Source: an uncultured Ruegeria sp. (lineage in GTDB: Bacteria > Pseudomonadota > Alphaproteobacteria > Rhodobacterales > Rhodobacteraceae). Taken from it: DNA of 64,000 nucleotides. The stretch is from the NCBI RefSeq assembly GCF_947500045.1, contig NZ_CANMQQ010000008.1, positions 1 through 64,000 on the forward strand, given 5' to 3'. This document shows, one piece after another, positions 35,559 to 44,036 of this stretch. A model generated the notes under the pieces. It had not been told where the DNA came from, ran no database searches, and was given only the letters and a program-made list of their open reading frames with translations. The position numbers and the translations under genes were made by a program. Each line of letters begins with the position of its first letter. Position 1 is the first letter of the stretch.

Positions 35559-37645
35559 ACTCCTCCGACACCGGTTTTTTTGGTCGCCTGACTTGGGACG
35601 CATTCCCCATTGCCGGGCTAATCCAGAACCCCAGCGCGAATGAGATCATCGCGAATGCCGCCGCTGCCATTGTGATCATAGGTGTCGTGGCTGTGGTCGG
35701 CCTACTGACATGGTTCCGTCTGTGGGGGCCGCTTTGGCGGGATTGGCTGACCAGTGCAGATCACAAGAAGATCGGCATAATGTATATCGTCTTCGCCATC
35801 GTCATGTTGGCACGCGGTGTGCTTGAAGGCGTGGTAATGCGCGCGCAGCAGGCAGCAGGGCCGGGGGACGGGTTCCTCGCGCCAGAACATTTTGCCGAAC
35901 TGTTCAGCACGCATGGGACCATAATGATTTTCTTTGTGGCCGTGCCTTTTGTTTTCGGCTTGGCAAATTTTCTGGTGCCGCTGATGATCGGCGCAAGGGA
36001 CGTTGCTTTTCCGGTCATGAACCAGATCGGCCTTGGTCTTACCGTCTCGGCCGGAATGATGCTGATGGTATCGCTGGTGGTTGGAGAGTTCTCGACCGGA
36101 GGTTGGACCGCCTATCCGCCCTATACCGGGGCCGCTTTCAATCCTGGTGTGGGGCCGGACTACTGGATATGGGCTATCGTTGTTTCGGGTGTTGGTACCA
36201 CGCTGACCGGTATCAACTTTGCCGTCACGATCTACAAGCTACGCGCGCCGGGGATGAAATTCATGCGGCTGCCGATGTATTGCTGGACGATCATCTGCAG
36301 CTCGATCCTGATTGTCTTTGCCATGCCGCCGCTTGGTGTCGCCGCACTGCTTTTGGCTGCCGACCGATATCTGGATTTTCATTTCTTCACCAATGATCTG
36401 GGCGGCAACATGATGAACTATGCCAACCTGTTCTGGTTGTTCGGCCACCCCGAGGTCTATCTGCTGGTCTTGCCCGCCTATGGGATCTATTCCGAAGTTT
36501 TTGCCACCTTTTCTGCAAAGCGCCTGTATGGCTATAACTCACTTGTCATCGCGACAATGTCGATTGCAATCATGTCGTTTACGGTTTGGCTGCATCACTT
36601 CTTCACCATGGGTCAAAGCGCGCTGATCAACGCGGTGTTTGGCATTGCGACGATGTTGATCGCTATCCCGACCGGCGTGAAGGTCTATGATTGGATGGCA
36701 ACGCTTTATCGCGGGCGCATTCGGTTTTCTGTCCCGATGCTCTATAGTCTCTCTTTCTTGATGCTGTTCGTTATTGGCGGCCTCAGTGGCGTGGTCCTCG
36801 CCAATCCCACAGTTGACTATCAGGTCCACAACACGCTGTTCCTTGTGGCACATTTCCACAACGTGCTGCTTCCGGGCGTGCTGTTTGGCCTGCTCGCTGC
36901 ATATAACTACTGGTTCCCCAAGGCATTCGGGTTTCGCCTGAATGAGTTTTGGGGCCGTGTCTCAGTCTTCTGTTGGACCGTCGGCTTCCTGCTAACATTC
37001 ATGCCGCTGTATTTCGTGGGCCTGATGGGAATGCCCCGTCGGTCATTCAGTTGGGAGGATCCCAGTTTTCACCCCTACATGATCACCGCAGTCATTGGTG
37101 CGTTGGTAATCACTTGCGGGTTGTTCTCGATCCTGATTCAGCTGTGGGTCAGCATACGTGATCGGGATAAATCCTGTGCACCCATAGGCGACCCGTGGGA
37201 TGGGCGCACACTGGAATGGTCGATCCCATCGCCCCCGCCGCCCTACAACTTTGCCATTATTCCCATCGTCACCGACCGAGATGACTTTGCCGCCACGAAA
37301 GAGCGCGGCGCGGCCTATCCCACGCCGGAGGTCTATGAAGATATTGAGATGCCGCGCAACACGGGCATTGGGTTCGCCTTTTGCGTGCTTAGCGGCGTCT
37401 GGATGTTTGCGCTTGTCTGGTGGATTTGGTGGCTGGCGGCTTTGATGACGATCGCAATGATCCTTGCCTTCATCATCTGGAGTTTCGACACCAGCACCGA
37501 AATCATCATCCCGGCCGAAGAAGTCCGCAAGGAACACGAAGCCTGGCTGGAGCTGGCCCACAGCACCAAAGCTGTGGATCGTGACCACGAAAGCACCCCT
37601 GAAAACCTAGGCCTCGCCCGCCCGGATATGGAGGCGGTGACATGA
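35555..37645 (+). CDS. cyoB: Cytochrome bo3-type quinol oxidase subunit I
   Basis: Heme-copper oxidase catalytic subunit of 696 residues with about 14-15 transmembrane helices. Ligand motifs are all visible: 'FSTHGTIM' (low-spin heme), 'GHPEVYLLVLPAYG' (CuB His and cross-linked Tyr), 'WLHHFFTMG' (CuB) and 'LVAHFHNVLLP' (high-spin and low-spin heme). It reduces oxygen to water and pumps protons. The GHPEVY Tyr marks it as an A-type oxidase. It overlaps cyoA and cyoC by 4 nt each. Confidence 0.96.
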   Translation: MNSSDTGFFGRLTWDAFPIAGLIQNPSANEIIANAAAAIVIIGVVAVVGLLTWFRLWGPLWRDWLTSADHKKIGIMYIVFAIVMLARGVLEGVVMRAQQAAGPGDGFLAPEHFAELFSTHGTIMIFFVAVPFVFGLANFLVPLMIGARDVAFPVMNQIGLGLTVSAGMMLMVSLVVGEFSTGGWTAYPPYTGAAFNPGVGPDYWIWAIVVSGVGTTLTGINFAVTIYKLRAPGMKFMRLPMYCWTIICSSILIVFAMPPLGVAALLLAADRYLDFHFFTNDLGGNMMNYANLFWLFGHPEVYLLVLPAYGIYSEVFATFSAKRLYGYNSLVIATMSIAIMSFTVWLHHFFTMGQSALINAVFGIATMLIAIPTGVKVYDWMATLYRGRIRFSVPMLYSLSFLMLFVIGGLSGVVLANPTVDYQVHNTLFLVAHFHNVLLPGVLFGLLAAYNYWFPKAFGFRLNEFWGRVSVFCWTVGFLLTFMPLYFVGLMGMPRRSFSWEDPSFHPYMITAVIGALVITCGLFSILIQLWVSIRDRDKSCAPIGDPWDGRTLEWSIPSPPPPYNFAIIPIVTDRDDFAATKERGAAYPTPEVYEDIEMPRNTGIGFAFCVLSGVWMFALVWWIWWLAALMTIAMILAFIIWSFDTSTEIIIPAEEVRKEHEAWLELAHSTKAVDRDHESTPENLGLARPDMEAVT

Positions 37646-38274
37646 AGCGCGCACCCAGACACAGTTATCCAGGGATCAACCTCGGCGAGGATCACGCCAG
37701 CGCCCATAAGGCGACCGAGGTTGTCACTTTCGGCTTCTGGGTCTTCTTGATGAGCGACCTTGTCTATTTCGGCCTGATGTTCGCGATCTACATCACGATG
37801 ATCGATGCACAGGCCGGTGGGCCGGGGCCGCATGAATTGTTTGATCTGAAAAGCATCTTTGCCCAGACCCTGATCCTGCTGACCAGCAGTCTGACCGTGG
37901 GTTTGGCAATGCTGGCGCTGAAATACAACCTGCCCCGGGCTCGGGTCGTGTTCTGGTTCGGAGTGACCTTGGCCCTTGGGCTCAGCTTTCTGGCACTAGA
38001 GATCCGTGATTTCATGAATATGGCAGAGCAGGGCGGTGTCCCACAGCGCAGCGGCTTCCTTTCGGCCTTTTACGGTCTGGTCCCGCTGCATGGTCTACAT
38101 GTCGCATCTGGCTGTCTGTGGCTGATTGTACTGGGCATCCAGCTAAAGGTGTTCGGCCTGACCGATCTGCTGATGTCGCGCATGGTGCGGCTGGCCCTGT
38201 TCTGGCACTTCCTTGACTTGATCTGGATCGGCATCATTACAATCGTGTATTTCGGAGGGCTGGCTTATGGATAG
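37642..38274 (+). CDS. cyoC: Cytochrome bo3-type quinol oxidase subunit III
   Basis: Membrane protein of 210 residues with about five transmembrane helices. 'TFGFWVFLMSDLVYFGLMFAIYITM' and 'YGLVPLHGLHVASGCLWLIVLGIQ' are subunit III signatures. It starts in a 4-nt overlap with cyoB and ends in an 8-nt overlap with cyoD. Confidence 0.93.
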   Translation: MKRAPRHSYPGINLGEDHASAHKATEVVTFGFWVFLMSDLVYFGLMFAIYITMIDAQAGGPGPHELFDLKSIFAQTLILLTSSLTVGLAMLALKYNLPRARVVFWFGVTLALGLSFLALEIRDFMNMAEQGGVPQRSGFLSAFYGLVPLHGLHVASGCLWLIVLGIQLKVFGLTDLLMSRMVRLALFWHFLDLIWIGIITIVYFGGLAYG

Positions 38275-38587
38275 ACGCGCCGACATGCATAAGCGCGAGC
38301 GCCGCCGCTATGTCATCGGGTATGGTGGATCGCTTCTGCTAACTTTGGTGGTGTTCGCTGTCGCCTATCAGTTCGGGATTGAGACCAGAGGGGTCTATCT
38401 AACCATTGGCCTTTTGGGATTGGCCCAACTGGTTCTGCAGTTGGTCTATTTCTTGCATATCGACCGCCGCCGTAGCAGCCGGGAAGATCTGGACCTGATC
38501 CTTTTCTCTACACTGGTTTTGCTGATAATCATCGGCGGGACGGTCTGGGTTCTGGGCAATCTGGCCATACGAATGCACATGATGTGA
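38267..38587 (+). CDS. cyoD: Cytochrome bo3-type quinol oxidase subunit IV
   Basis: Small membrane protein of 106 residues with three transmembrane helices. 'YVIGYGGSLLLTLVVFAVAYQF', 'LAQLVLQLVYFLHID' and a third helix match CyoD. It is the last gene of the operon: no cyoE (heme O synthase) follows, so that enzyme must be encoded elsewhere. Confidence 0.9.
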   Translation: MDRRADMHKRERRRYVIGYGGSLLLTLVVFAVAYQFGIETRGVYLTIGLLGLAQLVLQLVYFLHIDRRRSSREDLDLILFSTLVLLIIIGGTVWVLGNLAIRMHMM

Positions 38588-38674
38588 TCTGCGTCGAAGT
38601 CGCAAGAATGTCCCCCTTTAAGGTTAAAATATCGGTATCGGCACCGGAATGAGCTTTGCCGACAGGTCGAAATG

Positions 38675-39037
38675 TCAGGCCATCAGGACAAGCCCCAGCC
38701 AAAGCGCAAACCAGCACAGAAACAGACTGAGCAGTATGTTCCCAGCCGCCAATGCGATGGTTCTTTCACGATGCAACTGCAGGGACTGATAGGCAAAGCT
38801 GGAAAACGTTGTAAACCCGCCGCAAAATCCAAACACCAATCTGTTTTGGTATTCACTCATTTCGGCGGCACCACCCAGGTAGCCGATCCACAGACCTAAA
38901 AAAAGGCTGCCCAGAACATTCACGATCAGTGTCGAGAAAGGCAGATCATGCGTCACACGCAGCGCCAGCCAGTGCCGCAATACAGCGCCCGCTCCGCCAC
39001 CCAATGCAAATATGGCGTGCAATTGCAGCTCGTTCAT
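38675..39037 (-). CDS. crcB: Fluoride channel protein CrcB/Fluc (second copy)
   Basis: Four-helix membrane protein of 120 residues. 'GGGAGAVLRHWLALR', 'TLIVNVLGSLFLGLW' with the conserved Asn, and 'GFCGGFTTFSSFAYQ' (fluoride-path Phe and Ser/Thr) are the Fluc signatures. It overlaps the upstream crcB paralogue by 4 nt, suggesting paired expression. Confidence 0.92.
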   Translation of the reverse strand: MNELQLHAIFALGGGAGAVLRHWLALRVTHDLPFSTLIVNVLGSLFLGLWIGYLGGAAEMSEYQNRLVFGFCGGFTTFSSFAYQSLQLHRERTIALAAGNILLSLFLCWFALWLGLVLMA

Positions 39038-39402
39038 TCTGAGTGTTCCTGCGGGAAATGCTTACGCCCCAACGTTTCGCCCAAAACTGCCGCAGCAAGA
39101 CCAACTGCGATTTCAGCCGCGAATGCCACAAGGACGGACCATCCACTGGCTTCGGCCAAGCGTTCCAACTCTGCCACAAATGACGAAAAGGTTGAAAGAC
39201 CACCACAAAACCCGACGGCCCCAAGATGCAGCACATGGGTGTGAACCTTGTGGCGAATGGCGTAGAGCCAGCCAAGGATGAAACAGGCAACGACATTAAT
39301 CCCGAATGTCGTCGTCAGGAACGGAGCCCCTGGAACCGTCACCGAAAACAGCTCGCGTAACAACGACCCTGCGGCACCACCGACGAAGACGGCCGTGTAC
39401 AT
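39034..39402 (-). CDS. crcB: Fluoride channel protein CrcB/Fluc (first copy)
   Basis: Four-helix membrane protein of about 122 residues. 'FVGGAAGSLLRELFSV', 'TTFGINVVACFILGWLY' and 'GFCGGLSTFSSFVAE' match Fluc. The start at 39402 gives the usual family length; an in-frame ATG at 39480 would add a basic 26-residue extension. Neither has a clear RBS. Adjacent Fluc paralogues usually form heterodimers in other bacteria, but here both copies keep the pore motifs and could also form homodimers. No fluoride riboswitch is recognisable upstream. Confidence 0.88.
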   Translation of the reverse strand: MYTAVFVGGAAGSLLRELFSVTVPGAPFLTTTFGINVVACFILGWLYAIRHKVHTHVLHLGAVGFCGGLSTFSSFVAELERLAEASGWSVLVAFAAEIAVGLAAAVLGETLGRKHFPQEHSE

Positions 39403-39657
39403 CAGGGCGCGATGTCTGACTGCAGATGCAGTTTGCGACACTTTGGTTGATCTCGCTCTTACCCGGGTTTTATTCCGCATACAGTTTGCGCCGGGGGTGA
39501 TCAACTGAACTCGCTTACTCGGACCAAACCATGACCATGATAGCAAGGTCTTGCACATTCAGTTGAATCTGGTTCAGGGTCAGGGTCAACTGCTGGGCTT
39601 CACGTCCACGATCCAGCCGAGGCTATGCTCATATAACGCCACCCAGGGAGGTCAGGG

Positions 39658-41238
39658 ATGATTGTTCGCAGGCTATATTATATACTCAGCTATGTGGGTT
39701 TACCGCTGACCTTGCTGTGGGGTTACTTTTGGTCCCCAGCCTATTGGTTGTTGGTTATTTTGATCCCATACGCCGTCGTCGGTTTGTACGATATGCTAAC
39801 GACCAAGCATAACGTGTTGAACAATTACCCCGTGCTGGGCCACTTCCGTTACATGCTGGAATTTGTGAGCCCCGAAATCCGACAATATTTCGTAGAAACC
39901 AACGAAAGCGGCCGGCCATTTAACCGAATTATCCGCAGCTTGGTCTATTCCAGGGCGAAGGGGCAGGTCGATACGCAGGCATTTGGCACACAGTACGATA
40001 TCCTGAGTGTTGGTTATCATCGTGCAAATCACTCACTCTCGCCAAAGGATGTCGCTGAAAGCGAAGAACGGATTATTCTTGGTGGGCCTCAGTGTGACAA
40101 ACCCTATAGCGCCTCGCGCCTGAACGTGTCGGCGATGAGCTTTGGCGCGCTGAGCGCCAATGCGATCCGCGCATTAAATGGTGGCGCCAAGGATGGTGGA
40201 TTTGCGCACAATACCGGCGAAGGTGGGTTGTCTCCGCATCATCTGGCCGAGGGTGGCGACATTATCTGGCAGATCGGCACCGGGTATTTTGGTTGCCGAA
40301 CACCAGAGGGTGGTTTCGACAAGGACATGTTTGCCGAAAAAGCCAAGAATGGTGTCGTCAAAGCAATCGAGATCAAACTTTCGCAAGGCGCAAAGCCGTC
40401 TCATGGAGGCGTGCTGCCTGCCGCAAAGGTGGACGAAGAGATCGCGAAAATTCGTGGTGTTCCAGTTCATCAGGATGTTATTTCACCCCCCACACATTCG
40501 GCCTTTGATGGCCCAACCGAACTGATGCAATTTGTGCAGCATCTGCGCGACATGTCGGGTGGAAAGCCGGTTGGCTTCAAACTGTGTATCGGTAAGCCCT
40601 CAGAATTCATGGCGATCTGCAAAGCCATGCTTGAGACAGAGATTTTGCCCGATTTCATCACTGTGGACGGTGCCGAGGGGGGCACCGGTGCAGCACCTGT
40701 CGAATTTACCAATCGTCTGGGTATGCCACTGAACGAGGCATTGATCTTTGTGAACAACTGCCTGCGCGGGATTGGTGTGCGCGATAAGGTGCGCGTCATC
40801 TGTTCAGGCAAGGTCGCGACCGGCTTCGATATGGTCGAAAAAATGGCCCTGGGTGCAGATATGTGCAACGCGGCGCGGGCGATGATGTTTGCGGTTGGAT
40901 GCATTCAGGCGTTGCATTGCAATACCAATCGCTGCCCCTCGGGCGTGGCGACGCAGGATCCGATCCGTGGGCGGGCCGTGAACGTGCCGCAGAAACGCCA
41001 GCGCGTACACACGTTCCACGACGCGACCTTGGAAAGCTTCCGCGAGATTTTGGGGGCGATGGGAAAAGCAAAGGTGTCTGACCTGCGGCCTTCCGATATT
41101 CACCGCCGCACAGCAGATGAGCGAGAGCGGTCTTATGCTGAGCTTTACAGCATTCTGGAGGACGGTGCATTGCTGGCTGAACCCCTCCCAGAGGAATACG
41201 CGGCCGAATGGCAGGTTGCTTCGGCCAACCAGTTCTGA
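39658..41238 (+). CDS. Membrane-anchored FMN-dependent glutamate synthase-like protein (GltB domain)
   Basis: Protein of 526 residues. Two N-terminal transmembrane helices (about 5-50) precede a glutamate synthase central/FMN domain: 'RLNVSAMSFGALSANAIRALNGGAKDGGFAHNTGEGGLS' region, 'KLSQGAKPSHGGVLP', 'VDGAEGGTGAAP', and 'CNTNRCPSGVATQDP', the 3Fe-4S cysteine cluster. It lacks the glutaminase and C-terminal GXGXG domains of full GltB, so it is not classical GOGAT. A good RBS (GGGAGG) lies upstream. The physiological reaction is unknown; a membrane-linked FMN/FeS oxidoreductase role is possible. Confidence 0.85.
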   Translation: MIVRRLYYILSYVGLPLTLLWGYFWSPAYWLLVILIPYAVVGLYDMLTTKHNVLNNYPVLGHFRYMLEFVSPEIRQYFVETNESGRPFNRIIRSLVYSRAKGQVDTQAFGTQYDILSVGYHRANHSLSPKDVAESEERIILGGPQCDKPYSASRLNVSAMSFGALSANAIRALNGGAKDGGFAHNTGEGGLSPHHLAEGGDIIWQIGTGYFGCRTPEGGFDKDMFAEKAKNGVVKAIEIKLSQGAKPSHGGVLPAAKVDEEIAKIRGVPVHQDVISPPTHSAFDGPTELMQFVQHLRDMSGGKPVGFKLCIGKPSEFMAICKAMLETEILPDFITVDGAEGGTGAAPVEFTNRLGMPLNEALIFVNNCLRGIGVRDKVRVICSGKVATGFDMVEKMALGADMCNAARAMMFAVGCIQALHCNTNRCPSGVATQDPIRGRAVNVPQKRQRVHTFHDATLESFREILGAMGKAKVSDLRPSDIHRRTADERERSYAELYSILEDGALLAEPLPEEYAAEWQVASANQF

Positions 41239-41244
41239 CCCTGT

Positions 41245-41901
41245 TTAGCTTGGGTTCGTCCGCGGATTGTTTTGCGCGTGGCTATTGATTTTGCGGATGC
41301 TCCATTCGACGGCGTCTCGCATGGTTCTGCCTAAGGCCACATCGAAGGCTTCGACCAGATCTGGGGTCTGGTCGCTGGCTGCCATCACATTTTCCTGGAA
41401 TGAGCTGGATGCGATAATCTTGTCCTCGTATTCATCGATAATCTTAATATTGATGCGGACTTCTACGCGAACTGTTTTGGAGTTCTCGGTTTCGCTGATA
41501 ACGATGCCCTGAAACTCGCGTAAATCCGGCGCAATCACATAATCTGCACGCAAACCAACAGTCGATCGTCCCACCGCAGCAACCTTGCCGGAATTCTCAT
41601 AGCTTTCGACCATCAGCGCCTGAACGATCAGCGGCGCGCGATCAACCCAGCGCGCCCTTGGCAGATACTGAACCTGCAGCAAGGTGGGCTGCACAGCGAT
41701 TTGATCCGTGTTTACTGCCGCCGTCGCCGTGGGTTCCTCGACAACAATCTGTGTCTGGATACGTGGCAGCGATGAGGAGAACGTGCTTTTGGGTGTTAGC
41801 AGATACAGGTCGTTGGGTTTGGAGGCTTGGCTCAATGTCCCCAAACCAGCACAACCTGTTAACGCGACCAAGGCCAGCGACAGTGTTAAGGGCCGTATCA
41901 T
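41245..41901 (-). CDS. ABC-type transport auxiliary lipoprotein (PqiC/DUF330-like)
   Basis: Lipoprotein of 218 residues with lipobox 'LVALTGCAGLG' (Cys17). The ABC-type transport auxiliary domain follows ('PNDLYLLTPKSTF', 'LPRARWVDRAPLIVQALMVESYENSG', 'ADYVIAPDLREFQ'). Such lipoproteins partner MCE proteins of the PqiB/LetB type at the outer membrane. Its start overlaps the MCE gene stop by 4 nt. It ends only 6 nt from the convergent GltB-like gene. Confidence 0.88.
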   Translation of the reverse strand: MIRPLTLSLALVALTGCAGLGTLSQASKPNDLYLLTPKSTFSSSLPRIQTQIVVEEPTATAAVNTDQIAVQPTLLQVQYLPRARWVDRAPLIVQALMVESYENSGKVAAVGRSTVGLRADYVIAPDLREFQGIVISETENSKTVRVEVRINIKIIDEYEDKIIASSSFQENVMAASDQTPDLVEAFDVALGRTMRDAVEWSIRKINSHAQNNPRTNPS

Positions 41902-43214
41902 TGACGAAACTCCGATGCTTGGGTGCCTAACAAAAAGCGGGCAGGGTCGCGTTCGACTTTATCAACCAGCCGGTCAAGACTGATGACCAAACGCTGGGAT
42001 TCCTCGATAAACCGAATGAACTGAGGTAATCCGACGCGCAAAAAGTCGGAGACCTGTCGACGGTTATCCTGAACAATTCCATCGATGGTACTCAACAAAT
42101 CAGACGCCGATTGCGAAGCGCTGAGAACATCGTCGGAAATCTGATCAACCTTTTGGGTTATGTTCGTGACGGTTTCAGCAACCTGTTTGGCGGCCTTGCT
42201 TACGTCAGCTGCGACCGGCGAGATATCTTCATCCATCACGCGATTGGCCGAGTCAAACGCGCGTTCGGCAGAATCCAACGTACTTTTGGCCGAATCCATG
42301 GTCGAAGTAACCGAATCCAGAGTTTTGTTTGCGTTCAATACCGTTTCGCTGATCACGCCAAGTGTCACGCTGCCCTCATCCGATAGTCTTGTCAGTCTTT
42401 CAGCCAGGATCGAGCCCCGCTCGATAAAGGGTTGAATATCCTGCTGCAGCACGCGATCGGCATTGGCGATTGTGGTATTCGCAGTTTCAAGAGTCTGCTT
42501 GGCGGCATCTGAAGTGTTTTTAATGCTATTAAGCGTTTCAGTTCCCGTGCTGAACGTCGTTTCTGCGGTGTCCGCCAGTGTCTCAAGCCGCTTGGTGAAC
42601 GCCCCTACATCCTTTGCCGCGCCGCCCAGATCAGAGGATAATGACTGGAAATCCGACAGGGTCTTGTCGAGTTTGCCAGAAGCATCTGCAAGATTGGTCA
42701 AAATGTCTGACACGGCTTTGCGGTTTTTATCATCGACGACAGAGTTGAGGTTTTCCAGCAGCGTGACAGCCTGGTCCAAAACTTTTGGAGCGCCTTCCAG
42801 AAGTGATTGGATCGAGCTGCGCTTGCTTGTGATTATGCTGTTCTGAGGCAATCTCTGCGCCGTTGGTGACCCGCCTGACAGTTCAACATACGCAACACCG
42901 GTCACACCCAGAGACTGCAATTGCGCGATGGTTTCCTTGGTGACCGGAATGTCCGCGTCAACTTCCAGTCGGACCCGCACCTTTGAAGGATCATCCTTAT
43001 CCAGATTCAAAGATATAACCTGCCCGACGGGCAGGCCGTTATAGTTCACGCCTCCAGCCGCTGACAGACCTGAGACATTGTCAAACAGAACATCATAGTA
43101 GGCGTATTGCCGGGTCACTTCGAACTTGGCGAGCCAAAGAAAGAAGCCGAATGCACCCAGTATCCCTGCCAAGGTGAATGCGCCGATCAGGATATAATTC
43201 GCTCGGGTTTCCAT
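41898..43214 (-). CDS. MCE-domain substrate-binding subunit (MlaD-like) with long helical tail
   Basis: 438 residues. One N-terminal transmembrane helix ('YILIGAFTLAGILGAFGFFLWLA', about 6-28) precedes an MCE domain (about 38-118, 'DVLFDNVSGLSAAGGVNYNGLPVGQV'). A long Ser/Thr/Ala-rich helical region follows (about 140-430, many 'TLDSA/TLETA' heptad-like repeats), as in the needle-forming Mce proteins rather than the short MlaD. It would form a periplasmic tube carrying lipid between membranes. The ATG at 43214 starts at the MCE N-terminus. Confidence 0.9.
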   Translation of the reverse strand: METRANYILIGAFTLAGILGAFGFFLWLAKFEVTRQYAYYDVLFDNVSGLSAAGGVNYNGLPVGQVISLNLDKDDPSKVRVRLEVDADIPVTKETIAQLQSLGVTGVAYVELSGGSPTAQRLPQNSIITSKRSSIQSLLEGAPKVLDQAVTLLENLNSVVDDKNRKAVSDILTNLADASGKLDKTLSDFQSLSSDLGGAAKDVGAFTKRLETLADTAETTFSTGTETLNSIKNTSDAAKQTLETANTTIANADRVLQQDIQPFIERGSILAERLTRLSDEGSVTLGVISETVLNANKTLDSVTSTMDSAKSTLDSAERAFDSANRVMDEDISPVAADVSKAAKQVAETVTNITQKVDQISDDVLSASQSASDLLSTIDGIVQDNRRQVSDFLRVGLPQFIRFIEESQRLVISLDRLVDKVERDPARFLLGTQASEFRQ

Positions 43215-43219
43215 CGCCT

Positions 43220-44035
43220 CTACCTGTCCTGCCCCTTCTGTTGTGCCGCGCGGGCGCGGGGGCCTGTGAAATATTCCTGAACCCAAGGGTGATCGACCTT
43301 GGTCATGTCTTCTATCGGACCTTCAACCAGCACACGCTTTTCCGCAAGTACCGCAACGCGATCACATATGGCGTAAAGACTGTCCAGATCATGCGTCACC
43401 ATGAATACAGTCAGTCCCAGCGCGTGCTGAAGCTCTCGGATCAGGTCATCATAGGCGGCGGCTCCGATCGGGTCCAACCCGGCAGTTGGTTCGTCCAGAA
43501 ACACGATCTGAGGATCCAATGACAAGGCGCGGGCCAGTGCTGCGCGTTTGCGCATCCCGCCCGACAGTTCCGAAGGGAACTTGCTGCAACTCAGCTGAGG
43601 CAGCCCAACCAAACTGATCTTGAGCCCACCAAGTGCAGCCATCAGGTTTTCGCTGATACCGGTATGTTCGCGCAGGGGTGCCATCACGTTTTGCAGTACG
43701 GTTAGCGAAGAAAACAAGGCTCCATCCTGAAAAGCGACACCCCAGCTTTTCTCGATGCGCTGACGATCTTCCTCGGGGCCGTTCAGAACATCGACGCCCA
43801 GCACCTCGATGCTTCCAGATTTTGGTCTATTCAGACCCACGATGGTGCGCAACAGCACAGATTTACCGGTGCCCGAACCACCGACAACACCCAGCACCTC
43901 ACCACGCCAAACATCGAGATTAAGGTCGTGATGCACGACTTGTTCACCAAACTGGTTGGTCAGATTTCGCACACGGATAACGGCTTCGCGTTTTGTATCG
44001 GTTTGGGGTTTGCCCGGCAGCGCTGACGCGTCCAT
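43220..44035 (-). CDS. MlaF-like ABC ATPase of the Mce lipid transporter
   Basis: ATPase of 271 residues: Walker A 'GGSGTGKSVLLR', signature 'LSGGMRKRAALARAL', Walker B 'IVFLDEPTAGLDPI', H-loop 'MVTHDLD'. 'GSGTGKSVLLRTIVGLNRP' and 'VGLPQLSCSKFPSELSGGMRKRAALARA' are MlaF/Ttg2A wording. It starts 1 nt after the permease stop and precedes the MCE gene by 5 nt. Confidence 0.93.
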   Translation of the reverse strand: MDASALPGKPQTDTKREAVIRVRNLTNQFGEQVVHHDLNLDVWRGEVLGVVGGSGTGKSVLLRTIVGLNRPKSGSIEVLGVDVLNGPEEDRQRIEKSWGVAFQDGALFSSLTVLQNVMAPLREHTGISENLMAALGGLKISLVGLPQLSCSKFPSELSGGMRKRAALARALSLDPQIVFLDEPTAGLDPIGAAAYDDLIRELQHALGLTVFMVTHDLDSLYAICDRVAVLAEKRVLVEGPIEDMTKVDHPWVQEYFTGPRARAAQQKGQDR

Positions 44036-44036
44036 A

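Noticed and set aside
37043-37588. Minus-strand open frame of 181 codons opposite cyoB
   Set aside because: His/Asp/Arg-rich antisense translation of a membrane protein gene; no start context or homology.
39403-39657. Fluoride riboswitch upstream of crcB
   Set aside because: I looked for the conserved GG-GAUGG and pseudoknot pattern on the minus strand and found nothing convincing; a covariance search would settle it.
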